From assembly GCA_044225555.1 (NCBI GenBank), contig JBGAIM010000019.1, positions 1 to 64,000 of the forward strand: 64,000 bases of DNA, read 5' to 3'. The notes beneath the pieces were generated by a model that was given only the letters and a program-made list of their open reading frames with translations, ran no database searches and had not been told where the DNA came from. The position numbers and the translations under genes were made by a program. Positions 52,924 through 62,094 of the stretch are shown piece after piece (the first letter of the stretch is position 1; each line of letters begins with the position of its first letter). This DNA comes from JADLHS01 sp044225555 (GTDB lineage: Bacteria > Verrucomicrobiota > Verrucomicrobiia > Limisphaerales > JADLHS01).

Positions 52924-54528
52924 TCATTTTGCTTCCAACTTGAAGCGGGCCACGCTCGTCTGAAGGCCGCGCGCGGCTTCATTCAGTTGCTCGATGGCAA
53001 TGTTGGATTGGCGGAGCGAATCAGCGGTTTGATGCGCCGCCTCACTGAGTTGCGTGAGGGTCTCGCTGATTTGCTGCGCCCCGGTGGATTGCGCGTGCAT
53101 GCCTTCGCTCACCGTGGAAAAACGCGGCGTGAGCGTCTGCACCTGATGAATGATCTGCGCCAGATGGGTGCTGACTTCGCGGATTTCGTCCACGCCGCGC
53201 CGCACTTCTTCGGAGAATTTGTCCATGCCCATGACGCCGGCGGCCACGGCGGATTGCATTTCTTTGACCATGCGCTCGATGTCGTAGGTGGCCACGGCGG
53301 TCTGGTCGGCTAGTCGGCGAATTTCCATGGCGACGACCGCGAAACCCAGGCCGTACTCGCCTGCCTTCTCGGCTTCGATGGCTGCGTTGAGGGAAAGCAG
53401 GTTCGTCTGATCAGCCACCTTGGTGATGGTGGTAACGACGGTGTTGATGTTCGCGGTCTTCTCGTTAAGGACGGCGAGTTTGCCGGAGATGGAGCCGGAC
53501 GCATCCATGATCTGGCGCATGGTGTTTTCCATTTTCGCAATGCCGGTCTGGCCGCTGCCAGCCAGTTCGGCTGTGTCCTGCGCGACTTCGCCGACTTCAT
53601 TCATCGTCTTGTCGAGTTCACGCGAGGTGGCGGAGATTTGTTTGGAGGTCGCGCCGATCTCGGCGGTGGTCGCGGCGATTTCGGTCGTGGTGCTCTGCTG
53701 TTCGCGCGCGGTGGCGGAAATCTGCGTGGCGGTGATGTTGACCTGCACGCCGGAACGTTGCACCTGGCCGACGAGTACGGAGAGGTCATCGGCGAGGCGG
53801 TTCAAGCCGTCACCCAAGACGCCGAACTCGTCCTTGCGTTGCATCGTGATGCGCTGGGTGAAATCTCCGTTGCGCATCCGCTCGATGACGCCGACAAGTT
53901 GATTGAGCGGGATGGTGACGGCGGCGGACGCGGAACGGATCACGCGCCACGCGAGAAAGAGAATCACCACCATGCCGACCGAGCCCACCACCGCCGTGGT
54001 TTGCGAGCGGATGTCCGAGCCTTTGCGTACTTCCTCGAAGGATTGAACCAGATCGGTGACTAGATCGTCCCGTTGTTTTGCGATCCCCGGATCCGTGTTC
54101 ACGAAAAACTCGCGCGCCTTGGCGGGGTCCGATTCCAATAATTCCAGAACCTTTTTGAGATGCAGATCCATCGTGACCTGTAGAAAGTCACGCATGTTTT
54201 TCAACGGGCGCGAGAGCGGGCTTTCGCTCGGATACTCCTTTTGCAGGTCTTCAATCGTTTGTTTGAAGTCGGTGGAGGCTGCGATGAGGCGGTTGCGTTC
54301 GGTTTGCTCCTTCGGCCCTTTTGGGTCGAGCAGCAGCGCGCGGAGCGAATCGCTGATCTGGATGGCGTCGAAGCGAATCCGGAGGCTCTTGAGTGCCAGT
54401 TGGTCGCTAAGATGCTGGCCCTCATTGCGCGTGCGCTCGATCCACCACGCCAGGCCGCTGGCCAGCAGCAAAGAGGCGATAGACAGGGCCAGCGTTGTGT
54501 TGAGTCGTTTCCAAATGGACGTGTTCAT
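52924..54528 (-). CDS. Methyl-accepting chemotaxis protein (WspA-like)
   Basis: 534 residues. The first membrane segment (about 12-30), a periplasmic helical bundle (about 31-175), the second segment (about 182-200), HAMP (about 200-255) and a long coiled coil follow. The hairpin tip is TNLLSLNAAIEAEKAGEYGLGFAVVAMEIRRLA. The periplasmic part matches 4-helix-bundle sensors, and there is no PAS or Cache. In Wsp systems the MCP responds to surface contact or envelope stress. It is the first gene of the operon, divergent from maf. The C-terminus lacks a CheR-binding pentapeptide. Confidence 0.93.
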   Translation of the reverse strand: MNTSIWKRLNTTLALSIASLLLASGLAWWIERTRNEGQHLSDQLALKSLRIRFDAIQISDSLRALLLDPKGPKEQTERNRLIAASTDFKQTIEDLQKEYPSESPLSRPLKNMRDFLQVTMDLHLKKVLELLESDPAKAREFFVNTDPGIAKQRDDLVTDLVQSFEEVRKGSDIRSQTTAVVGSVGMVVILFLAWRVIRSASAAVTIPLNQLVGVIERMRNGDFTQRITMQRKDEFGVLGDGLNRLADDLSVLVGQVQRSGVQVNITATQISATAREQQSTTTEIAATTAEIGATSKQISATSRELDKTMNEVGEVAQDTAELAGSGQTGIAKMENTMRQIMDASGSISGKLAVLNEKTANINTVVTTITKVADQTNLLSLNAAIEAEKAGEYGLGFAVVAMEIRRLADQTAVATYDIERMVKEMQSAVAAGVMGMDKFSEEVRRGVDEIREVSTHLAQIIHQVQTLTPRFSTVSEGMHAQSTGAQQISETLTQLSEAAHQTADSLRQSNIAIEQLNEAARGLQTSVARFKLEAK

Positions 54529-54569
54529 GCGCGGAATTCCGACGCGCCATGATTGGCCTCTGCCGCTCG

Positions 54570-54590
54570 AAAAACAAGGAAGTTGTTTTT
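54570..54590. promoter_or_regulatory. Perfect 8-base inverted repeat between the Wsp-like operon and maf
   Basis: AAAAACAA (54570-54577) and TTGTTTTT (54583-54590) flank GGAAG. It lies in the 102-base divergent gap, about 42 bases from the MCP start and 40 from the maf start. It could be an operator; a terminator is unlikely because both flanking genes run away from it. Confidence 0.4.
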
Positions 54591-54630
54591 GGCGGGCCGG
54601 CCTCTAAATTATTCCCGTGGTGACCGGAGT

Positions 54631-55215
54631 ATGAAACGGAATCCGCTTATTCTGGCCTCGGCCTCTCCGCGCCGGGTGGAACTGCTGCGGCAGATTGTGG
54701 CCGACTTCGAAGTCGTGCCGGGTGATGCGCCGGAGATTCATGACGAACAACTCACGGCGTGGGAGATGGCGCAGGTCAACGCGTATCGCAAGGCCCGCGC
54801 CATTGCCAAGAAATTTCCCGACGCCACCGTCCTGGGCGCCGACACGCTGGTTTATCTTGATCGTGAAGCCCGCTTGTTCGGCAAGCCCGCCAACGCGGCG
54901 GATGCGGCGCGGATGTTGGGCGAATTGCAGGGCAGGACGCACGCCGTGATCACCGGGGTCTGCCTGCTGCATCTGCGGGAACATCGCCAGCGCGTGTTCG
55001 CCGAATGGACGGACGTGCGGTTTCATCCGCTGACGGCGGCACAGATCAAGGAATACCTCGAACTCATGAACCCGCTGGACAAGGCCGGCGCCTACGCCAT
55101 CCAGGAACATGGCGAACGGATTGTGGCGGAAATCTCCGGCTCTTACAGCAACGTCGTCGGTCTGCCGATGGAACGGGTGCGGGAAGAACTGGCAAGCTGG
55201 CACGCTCCGACGTAG
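54631..55215 (+). CDS. maf: Maf-like nucleoside triphosphate pyrophosphatase
   Basis: 194 residues from the ATG at 54631, which is preceded by a GGAG; an upstream in-frame extension lacks conservation. LILASASPRRVELL is the family start, GADTLVYLD contains the metal-binding Asp, and DKAGAYAIQEHG is the conserved late block. Maf enzymes hydrolyse dTTP, UTP or modified nucleotides to monophosphates, preventing their incorporation. Cytosolic. Divergent from the chemosensory operon. Confidence 0.92.
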   Translation: MKRNPLILASASPRRVELLRQIVADFEVVPGDAPEIHDEQLTAWEMAQVNAYRKARAIAKKFPDATVLGADTLVYLDREARLFGKPANAADAARMLGELQGRTHAVITGVCLLHLREHRQRVFAEWTDVRFHPLTAAQIKEYLELMNPLDKAGAYAIQEHGERIVAEISGSYSNVVGLPMERVREELASWHAPT

Positions 55216-55227
55216 AAAAATGTGGCT

Positions 55228-55542
55228 TCAAGCGACAGTGTTGCCGCTGGCCAGATTGGCCGCGCGCCGGTTCCAGTAATGGGCAAACAGCAGGTGCAAT
55301 GGCAGTTCCACCAACATGACCAGTGCGAACATCACCAGCCAGACGCGTGGCTCGACCCGCCCCAAGAACCAGTAGATCAAACCCGCCCCGACCGCGACGC
55401 CGGGCAAACCCAACAGCACGCTGCTGAAAAGAATGTATCCGAAGCCGATGTGTTGTTGCTTTGCCGGTCGCAGCCAGCCGAAGCCAATCCACGTCGCATC
55501 GCAGTCCGCGATGCGTAGAATCCAGTGTTCGAGGGATTTCAT
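55228..55542 (-). CDS. Small two-segment membrane protein of unknown function
   Basis: 104 residues with hydrophobic segments at about 37-60 and 67-90 and a short basic C-terminal tail. The N-terminal 30 residues are soluble, with ILRIADCDATWIGFGWLRP. No family is recognised. It is convergent with maf (12 bases between stops). The 134 bases upstream (55543-55676) show no other gene. Confidence 0.6.
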   Translation of the reverse strand: MKSLEHWILRIADCDATWIGFGWLRPAKQQHIGFGYILFSSVLLGLPGVAVGAGLIYWFLGRVEPRVWLVMFALVMLVELPLHLLFAHYWNRRAANLASGNTVA

Positions 55543-55676
55543 ACAACGATTTGACCGGCATTGCGAGAAATCGGCACGCAGATGAAGGCGTTCTGGAAAA
55601 CTTTAGTTAGAAAAACGAGCTTGGTTACAGCGCTCAAAGAAGTTCGTGGACAAGAGGCGACTCGCTTGCGAACTGG

Positions 55677-56000
55677 TTAAGCCGCTGGATGGGTAGCATC
55701 GTAAATTTTCCTATGACGTACCAATAATATGCCAGCGGAAATCGCTGAGACGACCAAGGAAGGAACACCGGTGATTACGAGCAACATCCAAAGGTCCACC
55801 TTCGCGCTTGTCCATCGTGACGGAATGAGAAGGTCAGCTTGAAACATGGACAGCCAACACGCCAGAACGCCAGCGACGATGGCAATTAATGCAACACCAA
55901 AACCGGGACGCTTATTTCTTTTACGCTGAAGACGGCAAAGAACGCTGGCAAGATAACCAGCGACTAACGGCGAAACCAAGATGCCTCCGTATGGAAACAT
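55677..56000 (-). CDS. Small membrane protein of unknown function
   Basis: About 107 residues from the ATG at 56000; the frame is open from 56129 but the extra part is basic and non-hydrophobic. There are three membrane segments, with PYGGILVSPLVAGYLASVL at the N-terminus. The base composition is slightly richer in AT than its neighbours. No family is recognised and the neighbours give no clue. Confidence 0.5.
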   Translation of the reverse strand: MFPYGGILVSPLVAGYLASVLCRLQRKRNKRPGFGVALIAIVAGVLACWLSMFQADLLIPSRWTSAKVDLWMLLVITGVPSLVVSAISAGILLVRHRKIYDATHPAA

Positions 56001-56076
56001 AGTGTACGACTCTATGACCGCTGGAAACACTCGCAATCGTTGCGGGTTGCGACACAGCATGTCTTTTTGTTGCCTG

Positions 56077-57000
56077 TCATTTTTCCGCTGCTTCAAACGT
56101 CGCGAGCACCGGCCGATGGTCTGAGCCAACTCCCCAGTTCGGGATGGTCGGGATGTAAGTTTCTTTCGTCACCCATTCCTTGGCCATGCCGGGACTCAGC
56201 ATCAGGTAATCAATGCGCGAGTACGAATCCTCGACGCCGTAATAATGAGTCCACGTGACGTTGCGCGGCGAGTAGCGCGGGTTGGTCGGATGCGGTTGGT
56301 TGTCGCCGTTGCGCTCGGCGGGGCGGGTGTCCACCAGTTTGGTTTTACCCCGGCCCACGATTTCTTTGATGCCCTTCGTGTCGTAGGTGTCGTTGAAGTC
56401 GCCAAGAACGATCAGGTTGGCGTTGGGATTGTCGGCAAGTTTTCTGTCCACGATTTCACGGAGCAGCTTTGCCTCTTCCGCGCGCATTTCGGCTTCGTCG
56501 GCTTCGGGGACGGGTCGGCGGGATTTCAAATGCGCACCGATGAGGGTGAACTGGTATTTGTCGTTCACCTTGATGTCCACCTCACTGAAACCACGGCTGA
56601 CGTGAAAACGGCGTCCACCGAGCAGGAAACTCTCGTTCGTGTGCGACCGGCGGGCCACGATGGGGAAACGGCTCAGCACCGCGACGTGGATGTTGGTGTC
56701 CCAGCCGCCCACGTGTTCGTAATTTGGCAGGTCGAGGCCCTCGCGCTTGAGCGAGTCGCGCAGTTCGAGTAACGCGCTGAGTTCGCCCATTTCCTCAAAG
56801 GCGATCACGTCGGGCTTCATCGCCAGGATCGTCTCGCGAACCTTGGCCTTGGCCTCGGCGGACTTGACGTTGCGACGCGTTTCCGTGGTTTGGTCGAGGT
56901 AGTTTTCGACGTTGTACGCGGCGACGCGGAAGGTTTCGGCGGATACAAGGGCGTCGAACAAAAATAGCATGGCCACCACTAACAAACTCTTACGATTCAT
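56077..57000 (-). CDS. Secreted endonuclease/exonuclease/phosphatase family protein
   Basis: 307 residues from the ATG at 57000. A signal peptide (ending near LVSAE) is followed by an EEP domain. FRVAAYNVENY carries the N-terminal Asn, and DVIAFEEMG the metal-binding Glu. LGDFNDT and the final VGSDHRPVLATF contain the catalytic Asp/Asn and His. It is probably a periplasmic or secreted nuclease or phosphodiesterase; the substrate is unknown. It lacks the Ig domains of the larger EEP protein in this window. It is divergent from a PEP-CTERM gene. Confidence 0.87.
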   Translation of the reverse strand: MNRKSLLVVAMLFLFDALVSAETFRVAAYNVENYLDQTTETRRNVKSAEAKAKVRETILAMKPDVIAFEEMGELSALLELRDSLKREGLDLPNYEHVGGWDTNIHVAVLSRFPIVARRSHTNESFLLGGRRFHVSRGFSEVDIKVNDKYQFTLIGAHLKSRRPVPEADEAEMRAEEAKLLREIVDRKLADNPNANLIVLGDFNDTYDTKGIKEIVGRGKTKLVDTRPAERNGDNQPHPTNPRYSPRNVTWTHYYGVEDSYSRIDYLMLSPGMAKEWVTKETYIPTIPNWGVGSDHRPVLATFEAAEK

Positions 57001-57165
57001 GGCAGGGTGATAAACAGGCAGCGGGCGCAAGTCAAAGATAAGTTGGGCCAGGTGCTACCGCCGGCGGCGCTCACTGACACCTTCGAAAGCGCACGTTCTT
57101 CAGCCCAACGCAGGATTGACAGCAACCGGCCCTCGCGGGAAGATGCCGCCGAAGGACCCCAACCT

Positions 57166-57828
57166 ATGAAGAGCACCTGCTCGCTTCCGACCCTGCTGCG
57201 AATTCCACTCCAGCTCCTGCTTTTCGTCGTGTCGGCACAATTGGTCCGGGCCGATACGCCTCCGCTGGTCATGACCTTCGATGGTGCGACCGACCAGGAA
57301 CTGGTTTATTTCGACGACTACATCGAGAACGGCATCAAGATGTCCGTCGTTTACAATCATTACGACCTCGCGCATGACGGGGCGAACGGGTACGTAAACA
57401 TTGACACCTACCCCCACGGAATCAATTGCGCGATCAAGTTTGAACTGGTGGGTGGCGGATTGTTTCACCTGAAGAGCGTGGCGGCGACCTTCCTGCCGCA
57501 GACAACCATTACGCCGGCGTTCGCCGATTACAAATTCGCGTTTTCCGATGGGTCAACCTTCACCCCTACTCCCGTTGATGGAACGGTTGTGCTGGAGAGC
57601 GAGTTTGCCCTGTTGCCGGCTATCTCATACTTCATTTACTCCACCAGCCCACCGAGCCCGCGCGCAGACTTCGAGTCCTTGTATCAACGGAATACCCACT
57701 TGGACAACATCACGATCATCGTCCCCGAACCCGCCGGTATCGCCGTATTTTTCCTGGGTGCGTCCATCTTGTTGGCAGGAAGGCGACGCTGTTCAGCATC
57801 AACTGCAAACTCCAACTGTCCACGGTAA
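57166..57828 (+). CDS. PEP-CTERM sorted secreted protein
   Basis: 220 residues from the ATG at 57166; the frame is open from 57007 but the upstream part lacks signal features. A signal peptide ends near LVRAD. The middle is a beta-rich domain of about 160 residues (PLVMTFDGATDQEL, then FHLKSVAATF) like other PEP-CTERM surface proteins of unknown role. The C-terminus is VPEPAG, a hydrophobic segment and RRR, a complete PEP-CTERM tag, so an exosortase should process it. It is convergent with another PEP-CTERM gene. Confidence 0.8.
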   Translation: MKSTCSLPTLLRIPLQLLLFVVSAQLVRADTPPLVMTFDGATDQELVYFDDYIENGIKMSVVYNHYDLAHDGANGYVNIDTYPHGINCAIKFELVGGGLFHLKSVAATFLPQTTITPAFADYKFAFSDGSTFTPTPVDGTVVLESEFALLPAISYFIYSTSPPSPRADFESLYQRNTHLDNITIIVPEPAGIAVFFLGASILLAGRRRCSASTANSNCPR

Positions 57829-57836
57829 CCGGGCGA

Positions 57837-58748
57837 TCAACGCGACCGACGACTGCGGCGGCTAGCGAGCAAGAGACCGCTCAACAGCAAGAGCAATGAA
57901 CTGCTCGCCGGCTCCGGCACGACGTAAATCGCCATACTCTCCGGATGATCCATGCCGGTGTTGGCAAACAGCGATCCGTTCCCGGCCAGATCGAATCGCT
58001 GGATGGTGTTGTTCCCAAGATTGAGGACCAGCAGGTTGGCCGAGCCGTCAAAGACAATGTCCACCGGCGCGTTCAGACCGTCGCTCAGGTCGGCAAACAG
58101 ACTCGCGTTGCCTGTCGCGTCATACTTGAGGATGTTGTTGTCGCCGGAGTTTACGACGTAAAGATTGTCCCCGTTGTCGAAAGTCATGCCGTACGGATAA
58201 AGCCCGGCGTTGGCAAAGAATGCAGGCTGGCTGTTCGGACCGAACTTCATGATCGTGTTGTTGTTCAAGTTGCCGACGAACAGATTGCCACTGTGATCGA
58301 ACGCCAGCGGAATCGGCCCGTTGAGACCCGAGGCGAACGTCGTCCCTTGGCCGAGCGCGTTGAACTTTCGCACCGTGTTGTTGCCCACCATGCCTGCGTA
58401 AAGGTTGCCGTCTGGACCAAACGCCAGCTTTGACGGGAAACTCATGTCCGAGCTGAACAACGACATTGTGCCGCCCGGCGTGAACCGGTTGATCGTTCCT
58501 GATACACCACCTGACCGATTCGCCACAAATAAATTGCCGCCGTTATCCACGGCCAATCCGACCGGGTTGACGAAGCCCACGTTGCCAAACGCGGAGCCTT
58601 GGCCTGCCGAGTTGAACTTCTTGATCGCGCCGTTGTTCACGTCCGCGAGGTAGAGAACGAAATCGGTCCCCACCAAAGGCTGGGCCGGAAGACGTGCGAG
58701 AGTGAAAACAAATGCCAGCGCGGCAACGACTCGGAACGAAGCTTTCAT
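57837..58748 (-). CDS. NHL-repeat beta-propeller protein with PEP-CTERM tag
   Basis: 303 residues from the ATG at 58748. A signal peptide (ending near RLPAQ) is followed by six NHL-type repeats of about 42 residues, for example NPVGLAVDNGGNLFVANRSG and GPIPLAFDHSGNLFVGN. They form a six-bladed propeller. The C-terminus VPEPASSS, leucine-rich segment, RRSRRSR is a PEP-CTERM signal. It is probably surface exposed and binds a polymer or protein; no catalytic motif. Confidence 0.85.
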   Translation of the reverse strand: MKASFRVVAALAFVFTLARLPAQPLVGTDFVLYLADVNNGAIKKFNSAGQGSAFGNVGFVNPVGLAVDNGGNLFVANRSGGVSGTINRFTPGGTMSLFSSDMSFPSKLAFGPDGNLYAGMVGNNTVRKFNALGQGTTFASGLNGPIPLAFDHSGNLFVGNLNNNTIMKFGPNSQPAFFANAGLYPYGMTFDNGDNLYVVNSGDNNILKYDATGNASLFADLSDGLNAPVDIVFDGSANLLVLNLGNNTIQRFDLAGNGSLFANTGMDHPESMAIYVVPEPASSSLLLLLSGLLLASRRSRRSR

Positions 58749-58864
58749 AGGGTTGTTGTGATAGTGAAGTGGCAATTGTCGGCGGTCAATGAAAACGAGA
58801 AGGATTGACGGTTCTTTTGCGTGGCGGGCGTGGTTCGCGGTTGAACCATGCAAGCCGGCAAAGG

Positions 58865-58922
58865 GCAGGGGAATGAACGGCAGAGGAATGGTTTTGTTCC
58901 CTTGCCGTTGATTCCTATGCCA
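58865..58922. repeat. Composite palindromic element upstream of the NHL gene
   Basis: GGCAGGGGAATGA is followed 2 bases later by GGCAGAGGAATG. The following 28 bases are an imperfect inverted copy of that pair (about 20 of 28 matching). The surrounding gap 58749-58962 between two minus-strand genes holds no reading frame of note. Confidence 0.6.
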
Positions 58923-58962
58923 ATCCGTCGTGTTGCGCCTTGTGCGCCTCTTTGTGGCAAAC

Positions 58963-60318
58963 TTACGCCGGCTTCGTCGCGGCGGATTCCTTCACCCATT
59001 GGGCGAGCAGCGCGGCGATGATCATGCAGACACCACCGGCCATCACAGCGTGGACGAGATTGCCGCCGAGCCAGTTCTTCACGATGGGACCGAACGTGAG
59101 CGCGGCCAGAATTTCCGGCAGCACAATGAAGAAGTTGAAGATGCCCATGTAAACCCCCATTCGCTCCGGCGGCAGCGCGCCGGACAAAATCGCGTAGGGC
59201 ATGGAGAGAATCGAGGCCCACGCCACACCGCCCAGTGCCAGCGCCCCGACGAGCAACCATTTCTCGCTCTCGCCGTGAATGAAGCCAGTTGCCAGTAGCC
59301 CAAGTCCGCCTAACGCGAGACAGATGCCGTGAATGCGTCGTCGGTCTATGTAACGTGAAGCTGCCATCAGCGCGAATGCCGCGACGAACGTGACGGCATC
59401 CTTTACCGAGTAACACACACCGGCCCACTCGGCGCCGCGCTTGAACAGGTCCGAAGTTGGATCATTGCTGCCGAAAATCACTGGAACGGCATTGGAGAAG
59501 TGCAGCCACATGCAAAACAAACCTAGCCAGGTGAAGAATTGAACAAATGCGAGCCGGCGCATCGTGCCGGGCATTTCGCGCAGCGCGGCGGGAATTTCCT
59601 TGAGCAGATGTGCAAGCCCTCCGCCTTCGGCTTTCTTGCGTCGGAATTCCTCGAGGTTCTCCGGCGGATATTCCTTGGAGGAGGCCACGGTCCAGAGCAC
59701 GGCGGCAAGAAAGGCAATCGCGCCGACATAGAAGGACACTTTGACATTGGTGGGCACGGCGTTCGCGCCGTCGTTGGCGCTGCTGATGCCGAACCATTCC
59801 CGTAACATGTAGGGCAGCAGCCCGGCCACGACCGCACCGACGCCAATGAAGAAACTTTGCATGGCGAATCCCATGCCGCGTTGTTCCTCGGGGAGTTTGT
59901 CGGCCACGTAGGCGCGGAAGGGTTCCATGGAAACATTGATGCTGGCATCGAGCACCCACAGGAGTCCGGCGGCCATGTAGAACTTGGGCAGATGCGGGAT
60001 GAGCCATTCGGCGAGCGAACCGGAGTTGGGCATCAGGATGAGCGCGAGCGAACTGAGAATTGCACCCACGAGAAAGTAAGGTCGCCGCCGACCGAGCCAG
60101 CACCAGGTGCGATCGCTCATGGCGCCGATGATGGGCTGGACGATAAAGCCCGTGAGCGGCGCGGCCAGCCAGAGCTTGGCGATCTGATCATCCGCCGCGC
60201 CAAGATATTTGTAGATGGGCGACATGTTGGCCATCTGCAAGCCCCAGCCGAACTGGATGCCGAGGAAGCCGAAGCTCATGTTCCAGATTTGCCAGAAGGA
60301 AAGGCGCGGTTTGGTCAT
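58963..60318 (-). CDS. MFS sugar transporter of the SLC45/GPH-like group
   Basis: 451 residues from the ATG at 60318, with 12 membrane segments. The N-terminal SFGFLGIQFGWGLQMANMSP, PIIGAMSDRTWCWLGRRRPY (motif A) and FRAYVADKLPEEQRGMGFAMQ are characteristic of the proton-coupled sucrose/maltose-type transporters. It is divergent from malQ with a 105-base gap, so it probably imports maltose or maltooligosaccharides. The sugar is inferred from context. Confidence 0.87.
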   Translation of the reverse strand: MTKPRLSFWQIWNMSFGFLGIQFGWGLQMANMSPIYKYLGAADDQIAKLWLAAPLTGFIVQPIIGAMSDRTWCWLGRRRPYFLVGAILSSLALILMPNSGSLAEWLIPHLPKFYMAAGLLWVLDASINVSMEPFRAYVADKLPEEQRGMGFAMQSFFIGVGAVVAGLLPYMLREWFGISSANDGANAVPTNVKVSFYVGAIAFLAAVLWTVASSKEYPPENLEEFRRKKAEGGGLAHLLKEIPAALREMPGTMRRLAFVQFFTWLGLFCMWLHFSNAVPVIFGSNDPTSDLFKRGAEWAGVCYSVKDAVTFVAAFALMAASRYIDRRRIHGICLALGGLGLLATGFIHGESEKWLLVGALALGGVAWASILSMPYAILSGALPPERMGVYMGIFNFFIVLPEILAALTFGPIVKNWLGGNLVHAVMAGGVCMIIAALLAQWVKESAATKPA

Positions 60319-60423
60319 GGGATAATGTTTGCGCACATGGAACTCGAACCGGGCAAGGAACTCCACCGCATATTTGTGCCCGTTGAACTCGGCGGGCGTT
60401 CCTGCCACACTCCCGCCGTCAAC

Positions 60424-62088
60424 ATGAAATTGAGCCCCGACCAATCACTCGCTGGAATCCTCGAACCTGTCTTTGCCATCCGCACCGAGCACGACCTCGG
60501 TGTTGGCGACACCGACGGAGTGCGTCAGATGATCGACTGGTGCCATCGCCATCACCTGAACATTTTCCAAACGCTGCCCATCAACGAGACGAGCGACGAC
60601 AACTCGCCCTACAACGCCATCAGCTCGCTGGCCATCGAACCCAGCACGCTCGCGGTGACGCCAAAATACATTCCTGACCTGTCGTCGAAAAAATTCCATG
60701 AGATCGCGACGCCCGAGGTGTTGCAGGAGTTGCACGTGGGGCCGGTGAATTATCCCAAGGTCAAAGCGCTCAAGCGGCGGTTGCTCGAAGCGGCCTTCGA
60801 GAGTTTTCTCAGGCGTCATTTCAATCACGAGACCGAGCGGGCCGCCGAGTTCCGCGCGTTCATGCAGGAGAATGCCGAGTGGCTTTCCGACTACGCGTTG
60901 TTTCGCATGCTGATGGAGGAGAACGGCGGTTCGCCGGCGTGGGATCGCTGGCAGGAACAACATCGCGGACCGCGTCGGGCACGGACCTGGATACTGGTGC
61001 AATGGCTCGGCTTCAGCCAATGGCAGGCGGTGAAAGCCTATGGCACGGAGAAAAAGGTTTATCTGATGGGCGACATTCCGTTTGGCGTCGGTCGTTACAG
61101 CGCGGATGTGTGGGCGAACCGCAGCATCTTCGATCTCGACTGGAGCGGTGGCGCACCGCCCGAGCGCACGTTCAAAGTGGACCCGTTCACCGAAAAGTGG
61201 GGACAGAACTGGGGCATCCCGAATTATCGCTGGGATGAGTTGCGCCGGCGGAATTTTGAATGGTGGCGCACGCGCGTGGGCAATATCCAGAAAGTCTTTC
61301 ACCTTTACCGCATTGATCACGTGCTGGGTTTCTTCCGCATCTACTCGTTCCCCTGGACGCCGGATCGCAACGCGGAATTTCTTCCGTGCAACGAAACCGA
61401 GGCGTCCTACAAAACCGGCGGACGGTTACCCGGGTTCAAACAATTTCCCGACGACACGCACGAACACAAGTCAGCCAATCAGGCGCAGGGCGAAGAAATT
61501 CTGCGCGTGGTGCTCGAAGGCTCGGGAGATACCACGGTGGTGGCGGAAGACTTGGGCTGTGTGCCGGAATACGTGCCGCCCACGCTGGAAAAACTCGGCA
61601 TGCCCGGCTTTCGCATTCCCATGCTCTTCCGCGAACACGACGGCAGTTATTCCGACCCGAAGAAATACCCGCGCCTGTCGCTGGCGCAACCGGCCACGCA
61701 CGACCACACGCCACTGGCGCTCATGTGGCAGGAGTGCTGGGCGAACATTGATGCGGGCAAGGATGTGGAAAACAACCGCCAGGAGTTGAGGCGCATGATG
61801 GCTTTCGGCGGATTGAACAATGGCGAAGAACCGCCCCGTGAGTTCGATGACCGCGTGCACGAGGCTTTCACACGCGCGGTGATGGCATCAAATTCCTGGC
61901 TGGCCGTGTTTCAAGTGCAGGATGTTTTCGCACAGACCGCGCGCTTCAATGTGCCCGGCTCGACCTCGACGTCGAACTGGTCCGCGCGTTTGCCGCAAAC
62001 GGTGAAGCAACTGGACGCCGATCCGAAGTTATTGGCAAAAACCAAGATGCTGTCACGCTTGGCGAAGGAAGCGTCACGTCGGGCGTAG
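60424..62088 (+). CDS. malQ: 4-alpha-glucanotransferase (amylomaltase), GH77
   Basis: 554 residues from the ATG at 60424. A frame extension runs far upstream, including ATG 60337, but it is antisense to the transporter start or lacks family similarity. Family blocks are GVGDTDGVRQMIDWC, LPINETSDDNSPYNAIS (the substrate loop), GDIPFGVGRYSADVW, the catalytic-nucleophile Asp in YRIDHVLGF, and the acid/base Glu in VAEDLGCVP. It transfers glucan segments between maltooligosaccharides. With the divergent transporter it forms a maltodextrin uptake and use module. The esterase gene starts 6 bases after its stop. Confidence 0.93.
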   Translation: MKLSPDQSLAGILEPVFAIRTEHDLGVGDTDGVRQMIDWCHRHHLNIFQTLPINETSDDNSPYNAISSLAIEPSTLAVTPKYIPDLSSKKFHEIATPEVLQELHVGPVNYPKVKALKRRLLEAAFESFLRRHFNHETERAAEFRAFMQENAEWLSDYALFRMLMEENGGSPAWDRWQEQHRGPRRARTWILVQWLGFSQWQAVKAYGTEKKVYLMGDIPFGVGRYSADVWANRSIFDLDWSGGAPPERTFKVDPFTEKWGQNWGIPNYRWDELRRRNFEWWRTRVGNIQKVFHLYRIDHVLGFFRIYSFPWTPDRNAEFLPCNETEASYKTGGRLPGFKQFPDDTHEHKSANQAQGEEILRVVLEGSGDTTVVAEDLGCVPEYVPPTLEKLGMPGFRIPMLFREHDGSYSDPKKYPRLSLAQPATHDHTPLALMWQECWANIDAGKDVENNRQELRRMMAFGGLNNGEEPPREFDDRVHEAFTRAVMASNSWLAVFQVQDVFAQTARFNVPGSTSTSNWSARLPQTVKQLDADPKLLAKTKMLSRLAKEASRRA

Positions 62089-62094
62089 GAGGCA

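Noticed and set aside
59857..60423. 189-codon upstream extension of malQ
   Set aside because: It is antisense to the well-conserved MFS transporter gene; the family N-terminus begins at the ATG at 60424.
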